From CAYOFK01 sp964403185 (GTDB taxonomy: Bacteria; Bacteroidota; Bacteroidia; Bacteroidales; VadinHA17): 7,854 nucleotides of DNA. The translations under genes and the position numbers were made by a program. The number at the start of each line of letters is the position of its first letter. The stretch's first letter is position 1. The notes under the pieces are model-generated. The model searched no databases. It was not told where the DNA came from and saw only the letters and a program-made list of their open reading frames with translations. The DNA lies in assembly GCA_964403185.1 (NCBI GenBank), contig CAYOFK010000139.1, positions 1 to 7,854 on the forward strand. Direction: 5' to 3'. Positions 1-5,682 of this stretch are shown here, in pieces.

Positions 1-150
1 CAACCCGGGGGTCCGGGCATCGCAACAAGCAGGTTTTGGCGGAGATTTTGCCCGGCTAAAGACCACTCAAGTGCACCAATCCCTCGCAGGAGGGAAATGA
101 AGTCCTGCAGGACGAATTCAGCGAAGCTAATCCAGGATATCTGCCTGAAG
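1..150. other. GC-rich, hairpin-rich segment downstream of mltD; no gene assigned
   Basis: The first 100 bases are about 58% G+C by hand count, clearly richer than the AT-leaning DNA elsewhere in the window. Three perfect inverted repeats sit within about 110 bases: CCCGG-GGGT-CCGGG (4-17), TCCCTC-GCAG-GAGGGA (80-95) and the 12-base palindrome GTCCTGCAGGAC (102-113). Several frames are open on both strands, but none gives a protein I recognise or has a convincing start. In many Bacteroidales a (p)ppGpp synthetase gene (rsh) follows mltD; nothing in these 150 bases resembles its N-terminus, though it could begin beyond the edge. This could be an intergenic repeat, a structured 3' region of the mltD transcript, or the margin of a different element. 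Confidence 0.4.
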
Positions 151-1713
151 TTATCTTGTCCGGATCCTGATCTCCTGGCCCGGATGGATGTTTTCCGATC
201 CGGTCATGTTATTAATTCTCAGAATGTCCTGTTCTGTAACACCGGGATATTTTTTGGCAATATCCCAGACCGTGTCTCCGTATTTCACTTTATAGTAAAC
301 GTAATTGCCTTGATTTGGGGAGGCCGGCTCTGATATTTTTGTCGATGCCACTACTGATTTGCCAATCGACCTTTGTTTTTCCTCAAAGCTCATATTATTG
401 ATCTTCTTGTATTCATTGGCTTTTGAAGGGGGCACATACACAATCAGTTTTTGCCCGGTTCTTATCAGGTTTCTCCTGATCCCATTCCAATATCTGAGGT
501 CAGAAAGTCCAACATGATACCATTCCGCAATGTATCCCAGATTATCACCGGATTTAACCTTATAGGTGAGTTTTGTTTTTCCGGTGGGAGGAGAATGTAC
601 ATAGGCCGTCCTGGTTGGCTTTATAACTGTATTTCCGGAATTAAAGAATTGAGCTTCCTTATAGTGATATATAGAGTCCTGTAAATCAATGAAATCGGAT
701 GTATATTCAAGTGGGATACGCAGGGCATAGCTTTGGCTTTTACCGGGAATAACATCTCTTCGATACTGGGGATTTAAGTCCCTTAATGCCTTCAGAGGGA
801 TCTTCAACACTTCAGAGACCTGTTTCAGGTGGAGATTGTCATGAACCATAATCGTATCCGTAGTCAGAGGAATGCTAACCGGTTTCGGTTTCAGGTTGTG
901 CAAGGCATAATAATTCATCGCATAGGTTGCAGCAATATAGGCGGGTACATAGCCTCTTGTTTCCCTGGGCAGGTAGTAATATATCTCCCAGTAGTTGGTT
1001 TTCCCTCCGGTCCTTCGAATAGCCTTATTCACATTTCCCGGTCCACAATTGTAAGCGGCGATAACCAGGGTCCAGTCCTGATATATCCTAAACAGGTCTT
1101 TCAGATAACTTGCAGCAGATTGTGTTGCCCTGAGCGGATCGCGACGCTCATCAACCAGGCTGTTTATAGTCAGACCATACATCCTGCCTGTGCCATACAT
1201 GAATTGCCACATTCCTGTTGCCCCCACTCTTGAAACTGCTCTTGGATTCAGGGCGGATTCAATAACGGCCATGTATTTCAATTCAATAGGCAGATCATTA
1301 TTCTCAAGAATCTCCTCAATCATTGGAAAATAAAATTGGGACAATCCCAGCATGGTCTCCAGTTGTTCCTTCTTTTTCCCCGTATATACATGGATGTAAT
1401 TTCTCACAATCCTGTTAAACGTAAGTGGGATGATGGTGGGAATTTTTTCCAATCGTTCCATATAAACCGAATCGGGATATACTGAGGGAAAGGTTTCATT
1501 TTCAAAGTTCTCCATCCATTTTGAACTGTCCTGCAACTGGATGGACTGAGCATACCAGAGATTCATCAGGCTATCCAGATTGTCCTGGAAACCGGTCATT
1601 TGAATGCCCTCTGTGCCTGGTATGGAATCCTTCGTCTGAAAGGCCTCTGCCCCGGTGGTTACCAACAACCAGAAACTCATAAACAAGGATGCTAATTTAA
1701 AGGTATGTTTCAT
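151..1713 (-). CDS. mltD: MltD-like membrane-bound/periplasmic lytic murein transglycosylase with LysM repeats
   Basis: Cleaves the glycan strands of peptidoglycan between MurNAc and GlcNAc, leaving 1,6-anhydro-MurNAc ends; acts in the periplasm. Numbering here is from the ATG at 1713 (520 aa). Residues 1-25 form a signal peptide with a cleavage-like AEA-F site. The SLT domain spans about 120-245: the motif AVIESALNP contains the presumed catalytic Glu152, followed by GATGMWQF and AAYNCGPGNV. A degenerate LysM-like stretch lies around 285-335. Two clear LysM domains follow at about 382-428 (KVKSGDNLGYIA) and 472-518 (KVKYGDTVWDIA), as in the MltD family. The same frame also opens at ATG 1734 and ATG 1773. 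The last would overlap DUF5683 by 14 bases and has AGGAGG 11 bases upstream, but those bases encode Gly-Gly of DUF5683. I prefer 1713 because it gives a standard signal peptide. The signal has no lipobox Cys, unlike E. coli MltD. Confidence 0.93.
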   Translation of the reverse strand: MKHTFKLASLFMSFWLLVTTGAEAFQTKDSIPGTEGIQMTGFQDNLDSLMNLWYAQSIQLQDSSKWMENFENETFPSVYPDSVYMERLEKIPTIIPLTFNRIVRNYIHVYTGKKKEQLETMLGLSQFYFPMIEEILENNDLPIELKYMAVIESALNPRAVSRVGATGMWQFMYGTGRMYGLTINSLVDERRDPLRATQSAASYLKDLFRIYQDWTLVIAAYNCGPGNVNKAIRRTGGKTNYWEIYYYLPRETRGYVPAYIAATYAMNYYALHNLKPKPVSIPLTTDTIMVHDNLHLKQVSEVLKIPLKALRDLNPQYRRDVIPGKSQSYALRIPLEYTSDFIDLQDSIYHYKEAQFFNSGNTVIKPTRTAYVHSPPTGKTKLTYKVKSGDNLGYIAEWYHVGLSDLRYWNGIRRNLIRTGQKLIVYVPPSKANEYKKINNMSFEEKQRSIGKSVVASTKISEPASPNQGNYVYYKVKYGDTVWDIAKKYPGVTEQDILRINNMTGSENIHPGQEIRIRTR

Positions 1714-1759
1714 TCGTAATAATTTGATGTTCATTAACAGGTGCACTATCGCCCGGTAA

Positions 1760-2383
1760 TCAGAAACTAACATTCAGGGCCATTCCTCCTGCATAATTGG
1801 CGCCGGGCAATTGATACAAGTCCGGTGCGATATTCATGCTGATATCATCAGAAATCTCATAGTAAAAAAGATGGGCATCAACATTTGCATCGATCACATT
1901 CATAGCGTACCAGATAGCTGTCAGCAAGAAGGAAAGATCACGGTACCGGCGGTAATAATTCATATTATTCTCCAATTGATTACGAAACCACTCTTCGTCC
2001 TCCCTGCTAAAAAGTGTGGAACCCAGTGACCGGTCAAAAGTTTCCGGATTTAAACCCGGCCCAATAAGATTGAGGTAGCTGTTTGTTTCAGCAGAAAGGT
2101 CTTTAAAATCGATCAAAGCCTGCTTGAACTCATTGTATTTGCTTGTATTGAAATATACAAAATAGCCCATTGTAGCAAATCCGGCATACACTACAGGGAT
2201 TTTCCAGTATTTTTTATTATATGCCTGTCCAAGACCAGGCAGAACAGCAGAATACAGGGTCGCTTTCCGCGGCGAGTGTTCCTTTTCAACAACAACCACA
2301 CTTTTATTCTCAAAGTTCTCCTGTGCATTCAGGCTATGCTGGGCTATCATGCCAGCCAGCATGAATAATATGACCACCTTCAT
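1760..2383 (-). CDS. DUF5683 domain-containing envelope protein
   Basis: A 207-aa protein of a family found almost only in Bacteroidota and of unknown function. Residues 1-20 look like a signal peptide with likely cleavage at LNA-Q. The family core follows: HSPRKATLYSAVLPGLGQAY (about 36-55), then YWKIPVVYAGFATMGYFVYF (59-78), which could be a membrane segment, then YRRYRDLSFLLTAIWYAMN (144-162) and IDANVDAHL (164-172). It ends in Ser-Phe, a terminal aromatic residue like that of many outer-membrane proteins, but I see no barrel pattern. The purine-rich GAGGGGAAG immediately before the ATG may help initiation. It sits between parB and mltD, an order common in the phylum, and its last 14 bases overlap the longest possible mltD frame, so the two are probably co-expressed. 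The function is not known; an envelope role is inferred from the signal peptide and its mltD neighbour. Confidence 0.88.
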   Translation of the reverse strand: MKVVILFMLAGMIAQHSLNAQENFENKSVVVVEKEHSPRKATLYSAVLPGLGQAYNKKYWKIPVVYAGFATMGYFVYFNTSKYNEFKQALIDFKDLSAETNSYLNLIGPGLNPETFDRSLGSTLFSREDEEWFRNQLENNMNYYRRYRDLSFLLTAIWYAMNVIDANVDAHLFYYEISDDISMNIAPDLYQLPGANYAGGMALNVSF

Positions 2384-2408
2384 CTTCCCCTCATTTTAAT
2401 ATTCAGTA

Positions 2409-2416
2409 CAAATATA
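2409..2416 (-). promoter_or_regulatory. Putative -7 box of a DUF5683-mltD promoter
   Basis: The minus strand reads TATATTTG, an exact match to the Bacteroidota -7 consensus TAnnTTTG. It lies 25 bases upstream of the DUF5683 start, giving a short leader of roughly 20 bases. No TTTG lies at the ideal -33 spacing; two TTTG words upstream are too close (spacers of about 3 and 12 bases). If used, it would let DUF5683-mltD be transcribed apart from parAB. Confidence 0.4.
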
Positions 2417-2469
2417 TAGCAAACGAGGCAAATAAGGGTTTTGGTGTCTCTGAATTAAAGTTTTTTAAC

Positions 2470-2501
2470 TTTGTTGTCCGGGGAAAATCAAAATATATTT
2501 G
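2470..2501 (+). promoter_or_regulatory. Bacteroidota-type promoter pointing towards the parB 3' end
   Basis: TTTG at 2470-2473 is followed after exactly 20 bases by TATATTTG at 2494-2501, matching both elements and the usual spacing of the sigma-ABfr promoter. It points rightwards, against parB and away from DUF5683. Expected initiation, a few bases after the -7 box, falls on or near an ATG at 2506. No annotated plus-strand gene lies downstream for over 2 kb, so it would drive a small RNA, a micro-peptide or a parB antisense transcript. AT-rich DNA can produce such matches by chance. Confidence 0.42.
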
Positions 2502-2645
2502 TGTAATGAAAGGCCAGGCACTACAGCTACAAAGCGTTAACAATACATTTATTTATAAGCTTGATCTTAAAATCGTCTGGCAAGTAAGTTCAATCTGTTA
2601 GCATAACATAACAATAGATGCCGTTGTTTTTGCAACAGTCCCGAT

Positions 2646-3524
2646 TCAGGATCTGTGTTTGTCAAAAACGCCCATGATCCTTTCAAGTTCTTTAGCGTCT
2701 TGAAAAGGGATGACAATCTTACCTTTGCCCTGTTCATTCATTCGAAACTGAACCTCTGTATTAAAATAACTTGACAAATGCTGTTGGAGTTCTTCAAAGT
2801 CCCGGATGATCTGCTCTTTCCGTTTCTTTTTATCAGGGTCTTTTGTTTTTTCCTTATTGATACTTCTTACAAGTTCTTCAACTTTCCTGACTGAAAGATC
2901 CTTATTGATGGTCTTGTAAAAGGCTTCTATCTGTACCTCAGCGTCTTCAATATTGACCAGCGTACGTGCATGCCCCATGGATATTTTCTTATCCCTGATA
3001 CCGAGTTGTATTTCGGCAGGCAATTTTAATAAACGAAGATAGTTAGAAATGGTAGAGCGTTTTTTCCCCACCCTGTCACTCAGGTTTTCCTGGGTAAGCC
3101 GGCACTCTTCGATAAGCCTCTGGTATGAAACAGCAACCTCAATGGCATCCAGATCTTCCCTTTGAATGTTCTCAACAAGCGCCAGTTCAAGCATGGCCTG
3201 ATCATCTGCTGTACGGATATATGCCGGAATCTTAACCAGTCCGGCCATTGATGCTGAACGATACCTGCGTTCACCGGTAATCAACTGATACATCCCGTTC
3301 TCCAATATCCTCACCGTAATTGGCTGGATAATTCCCAACTGCTTAATGGATGACGCCAGTTCCATCAAACCCTCTTCATCAAATTTTGATCTGGGTTGAA
3401 AGGGATTGGTTTCTATTTTCTCAATTTCAATCTCATTTATGGCTCCCGGTTTATCGATCCTTTCAATATCTGCATCATCAATCAAAGCGCCAAGTCCCCG
3501 GCCCAATGCATTTTTCCTTGCCAT
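2646..3524 (-). CDS. parB: Chromosome-partitioning protein ParB (Spo0J family)
   Basis: A CTPase clamp that loads at parS, spreads along DNA and stimulates the ParA ATPase, moving origin regions apart. The protein is 292 aa, normal for a chromosomal ParB. The N-terminal MARKNALGRGLGALI is the ParA-interacting tip. The ParB/Srx (CTP-binding) domain covers about 30-125, with NPFQPR (40-45), ITGERRYRS (82-90) and ENIQRED (118-124). The helix-turn-helix that binds parS lies at about 143-168 (LTQENLSDRVGKKRSTISNY). A charged linker (224-238) leads to a C-terminal dimerisation domain at about 240-290. It lies 69 bases downstream of parA on the same strand and is probably in the same operon. No Shine-Dalgarno sequence is seen; the leader is AT-rich. 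No canonical parS (a TGTTtCACGTGaAACA-type palindrome) is present in this window. Confidence 0.97.
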   Translation of the reverse strand: MARKNALGRGLGALIDDADIERIDKPGAINEIEIEKIETNPFQPRSKFDEEGLMELASSIKQLGIIQPITVRILENGMYQLITGERRYRSASMAGLVKIPAYIRTADDQAMLELALVENIQREDLDAIEVAVSYQRLIEECRLTQENLSDRVGKKRSTISNYLRLLKLPAEIQLGIRDKKISMGHARTLVNIEDAEVQIEAFYKTINKDLSVRKVEELVRSINKEKTKDPDKKKRKEQIIRDFEELQQHLSSYFNTEVQFRMNEQGKGKIVIPFQDAKELERIMGVFDKHRS

Positions 3525-3593
3525 ATCAATTCAAATTAATGTGATTATCATCCAAAATTCCCTGGGGTGTTGTTATGGAGGATTCCGCCAATA

Positions 3594-4394
3594 TTAATCC
3601 AGAACCTTTGCGGAGCCGGGAATTCTGGTTTTTTCATTTTTCTGCAGCAATTCTCTTGCCAGGTTCAGGTAGTTCACTGAGCCTTTGGAGGCAGCATCAT
3701 AAAGCAGCGCCGGTTTCCCAAAACCTGGAGCCTCACTAAGTTTCACATTCCTCTGGATGATGGTTTCAAAAACCATATCCTGAAAATGCTTCCTGACTTC
3801 CTCAACAACCTGGTTAGAAAGCCTGAGTCGTGAGTCATACATGGTCAGAAGAAACCCTTCAATTTCCAGGTCCGGATTCAAACGGGTTTGTATGATCTTG
3901 ATGGTATTCAGAAGCTTACCCAGTCCTTCAAGGGCAAAATACTCACATTGAACAGGGATGATCACTGAATTTGCAGCAGTCAATGCATTTACTGTCAACA
4001 GTCCGAGAGAGGGTGAACAATCAATGAAAACAAAATCATAATCCTCCTCAACAGCCCCCAGCACCTGTTTAAGTTTCATTTCACGGCTTGGAAGATTCAG
4101 CATTTCAATTTCCGCACCAACCAGGTTAATATTTGATGGGATCAGATAAAGGCCATCCACTTCACTACTTAGAATAATATCTTTGGCATTAACACCATCC
4201 ACCAGGCATTCATAAATGCTGGTTTTAATATTCCGGACATCAAAGCCAATACCTGATGTGGCGTTCGCCTGAGGATCAGCATCCACTATCAGAATTTTAA
4301 ATTCAAGGGCAGCCAGACTGGCAGCCAGATTCATAGCTGATGTTGTTTTTCCAACACCTCCCTTCTGATTTGCTATGGCAATAATTTTTCCCAT
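3594..4394 (-). CDS. parA: Chromosome-partitioning ATPase ParA (Soj)
   Basis: A Walker-type ATPase that binds nucleoid DNA as an ATP dimer and is released by ParB, so driving segregation. The frame also opens at 4415 (MQKKGDT...), but I chose the ATG at 4394 because AAGGAG lies 5 bases upstream and the product then begins MGKIIAIANQ like other Soj proteins; this gives 266 aa. The deviant Walker A motif KGGVGKTT is at 11-18 with signature Lys11 and Lys16. The A' motif VDADPQ is at 37-42 with Asp40. Walker B FVFIDCSPS is at 121-129 with Asp125. Arg189 in TMYDSRLRLS falls at the position of the DNA-binding Arg189 of B. subtilis Soj. It is short, with no N-terminal HTH extension, so it is a chromosomal rather than P1/F plasmid-type ParA. 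It is followed by parB and divergent from dagK. Confidence 0.97.
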   Translation of the reverse strand: MGKIIAIANQKGGVGKTTSAMNLAASLAALEFKILIVDADPQANATSGIGFDVRNIKTSIYECLVDGVNAKDIILSSEVDGLYLIPSNINLVGAEIEMLNLPSREMKLKQVLGAVEEDYDFVFIDCSPSLGLLTVNALTAANSVIIPVQCEYFALEGLGKLLNTIKIIQTRLNPDLEIEGFLLTMYDSRLRLSNQVVEEVRKHFQDMVFETIIQRNVKLSEAPGFGKPALLYDAASKGSVNYLNLARELLQKNEKTRIPGSAKVLD

Positions 4395-4399
4395 TGTAT

Positions 4400-4405
4400 C
4401 TCCTT
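4400..4405 (-). promoter_or_regulatory. Shine-Dalgarno sequence of parA
   Basis: The minus strand reads AAGGAG followed by ATACA and the ATG at 4394. It decides the start in favour of the 266-aa product over the 273-aa frame. Such a strong site is uncommon among the genes of this window, where most starts have only AT-rich leaders. Confidence 0.75.
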
Positions 4406-4441
4406 TTTTCTGCATAATAGCAGAAGTTCCAATTAAAGTTT

Positions 4442-4449
4442 CAAAGTTA
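4442..4449 (-). promoter_or_regulatory. Putative -7 box of the parAB promoter
   Basis: The minus strand reads TAACTTTG, an exact match to TAnnTTTG, 48 bases upstream of the parA ATG. Initiation would be expected near 4435, leaving a leader of about 40 bases that contains the Shine-Dalgarno sequence. No TTTG is seen at the -33 position, which is often poorly conserved. Confidence 0.45.
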
Positions 4450-4509
4450 AAACAATAAATAATGAGTATGATTTGCTATTAAAACAGACTTGTAAACATT
4501 TTTTTTTCA

Positions 4510-4530
4510 ATTATGAACATATTATGAACA
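4510..4530. repeat. Tandem 11-base direct repeat ATTATGAACA(T)
   Basis: Two copies of ATTATGAACA start 11 bases apart (4510 and 4521), which is about one helical turn. They lie upstream of the parA -7 box and about 205 bases before dagK. The spacing is what a dimeric DNA-binding protein would use, but two copies in AT-rich DNA may be chance. Confidence 0.4.
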
Positions 4531-4653
4531 GCATCCGATTGACAAAAAGTCCCACAGTGCCTGTATTATCTGTATTTCAGGTCTGTGCAGAAAATGTTAG
4601 TTAAATTTTATCTGCCAGGATTTATCACAAGTTATTTTTTTTTTGTTTCTTGA

Positions 4654-4706
4654 TAAGGCCTAAGCACTTCGGCCCCTTAACAGATATCCGCCCTCCAGGA
4701 AGGTGG
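4654..4706 (+). other. Potential structured 5' leader of dagK (two hairpins)
   Basis: A GC-rich island in AT-rich DNA. The first hairpin pairs TAAGGCC (4654-4660) with GGCCCCTTA (4671-4679), allowing a two-base CC bulge and a 10-base loop. The second pairs CCGCCCTC (4688-4695) with GAAGGTGG-type bases at 4699-4706, with one G-T pair and one mismatch. The second ends 28 bases before the dagK ATG. I do not recognise a known RNA family. The pairing was done by eye. Confidence 0.3.
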
Positions 4707-4734
4707 CTTTCTGACTCAAATTAAATTCCTGTCT

Positions 4735-5682
4735 ATGGAATATTCAAATCCCGAAAAAGATTGGCATGTAATTATTAACCCTAATGCAGGGCACCGGAAA
4801 GGGGAAAAAGACTGGAAGTATATTTCAAGTCTTCTGGACCGGCATTTTCACTATGGCCATATATTTACAAAAGAACGGCATCACGCCATAGCACTTACTC
4901 AGGATTGCATACGAAAGGGGTTAAGAAACCTGATAGTGGTGGGCGGTGATGGCACTATCAATGAGGTTGTCAACGGCATTTTTCTGCAAAAGGATGTGCC
5001 TGCTGATCACATCACCCTGGGCGCAATTCTGGTGGGCACGGGCAACGATTGGGGACGTATGTTTGGGATCCCAAAATCATATGAGGAAGCGGTAGCCGTT
5101 TTGCACAGGAAAAAAACATTCAGGCAGGACACCGGAATACTTCGCTTTTATAATAATGACTGCCAGACTGAAAGATATTTTATTAATATGGCCGGACTGG
5201 GATTTGATGCAGTTGTTGCAAAGAGAGCAAATGTTCAAAAGGACCGGGGCAGATCAGGAATAATCCTGTATTTCCTGAACATACTGACCAATCTTTGGAA
5301 ATTCCATCATATTCATACTCATATCCGGGTGGATGGACAGGAATTGAAGGATGATGTGTTCACAATGAGCATCGGCATTGGACGATATTCGGGGGGTGGC
5401 ATGATACAAACTCCGGATTCCATACCGGATGATGGCATGTTTGATGTAACAGTTATTAAAAAAATGGGCAAACTGCAGATCATTAGAAGCCTGCCTCTGC
5501 TCTATAATGGTAAAATTCTGAAACACCCCAGGGTTGTCTCCTTCAGAGGGAAGAAGATTTTCATTCAGAGTGAATCTGAGATCCAGCTTGAAGCAGATGG
5601 AGAATCGCTTGGCCATTCTCCGGTTGAACTTGAAATCATTCCACAAAGTTTATGCGTGATCACCGGGGATCATCAGTTCTGA
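4735..5682 (+). CDS. Diacylglycerol kinase-family lipid kinase (YegS/BmrU/LCB5 type)
   Basis: Phosphorylates a lipid hydroxyl, typically diacylglycerol to phosphatidic acid, at the inner face of the membrane. The protein is 315 aa, usual for the family. The DAGK catalytic domain covers about 9-140, with IINPNAG (13-19), the nucleotide-binding VVGGDGTINEVVNG (68-81) and ILVGTGNDWGR (98-108). The C-terminal beta-sandwich domain includes AGLGFDAVV (153-161), SIGIGRYSGGG (212-222), DDGMFDV (232-238) and LEADGE (285-290). No signal peptide or membrane helix is seen, as expected for a peripheral enzyme. The start has no Shine-Dalgarno sequence but no alternative fits better. It is a single gene, divergent from parA, and its last 10 bases overlap the convergent cyclotransferase gene. 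The substrate cannot be read from sequence: diacylglycerol or, since many Bacteroidota make sphingolipids, a long-chain base or ceramide. Confidence 0.92.
   Translation: MEYSNPEKDWHVIINPNAGHRKGEKDWKYISSLLDRHFHYGHIFTKERHHAIALTQDCIRKGLRNLIVVGGDGTINEVVNGIFLQKDVPADHITLGAILVGTGNDWGRMFGIPKSYEEAVAVLHRKKTFRQDTGILRFYNNDCQTERYFINMAGLGFDAVVAKRANVQKDRGRSGIILYFLNILTNLWKFHHIHTHIRVDGQELKDDVFTMSIGIGRYSGGGMIQTPDSIPDDGMFDVTVIKKMGKLQIIRSLPLLYNGKILKHPRVVSFRGKKIFIQSESEIQLEADGESLGHSPVELEIIPQSLCVITGDHQF

Larger units (their letters stand above)
4395..4734. other. Divergent AT-rich intergenic region between parA and dagK
   Basis: This 340-base non-coding stretch holds the leaders of both genes. From left to right: the parA Shine-Dalgarno, a parA -7 box (4442-4449), T-runs of 9 (4499-4507) and 10 (4635-4644), a tandem repeat of ATTATGAACA (4510-4519 and 4521-4530), and a GC-richer dagK-proximal part with two potential hairpins (4654-4679 and 4688-4706). 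I find no exact plus-strand TAnnTTTG for dagK; the nearest candidates, TAAATTTT (4602-4609) and the T-run ending in TTTG (4642-4645), are poor matches. No ORF of useful length, tRNA or known riboswitch is recognised. Confidence 0.6.

Noticed and set aside
2..100. Open plus-strand frame ending at TGA 98-100 as the C-terminus of a left-hand gene
   Set aside because: The 32 residues (NPGVRASQQAGFGG...) match no family I know, and other frames are equally open in this GC-rich stretch. Left as unresolved.
1..175. Cluster of common restriction sites (SmaI, SbfI/PstI, EcoRI, EcoRV, BamHI) suggesting vector sequence
   Set aside because: The sites are spread over 170 bases, are not arranged as a polylinker, and the BamHI site lies within the conserved end of mltD.
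829..1233. 134-codon plus-strand ORF inside mltD
   Set aside because: It is antisense to the SLT-domain region of a clear mltD, its translation is Cys/Ile-rich without a recognisable domain, and no promoter-like box was noted before it.
2596..2640. Terminator after parB
   Set aside because: Short stems (TGTTA/TAACA and GTTG/CAAC) exist, but they are 4-5 bp with no T-run on the minus strand, so they do not support an intrinsic terminator.
4621..4640. DnaA-box-like TTATCACAA suggesting an origin
   Set aside because: It matches the TTATNCACA consensus poorly and stands alone; T-runs nearby are not enough to call oriC.
2646..4734. A parS site next to parAB
   Set aside because: I looked for the CACGTG-centred palindrome of canonical parS and found none in the window; ParB may use sites elsewhere.
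5254..5646. 130-codon minus-strand ORF inside dagK
   Set aside because: It is a shadow of the lipid kinase, whose motifs run through the whole region; the antisense product has no family features.
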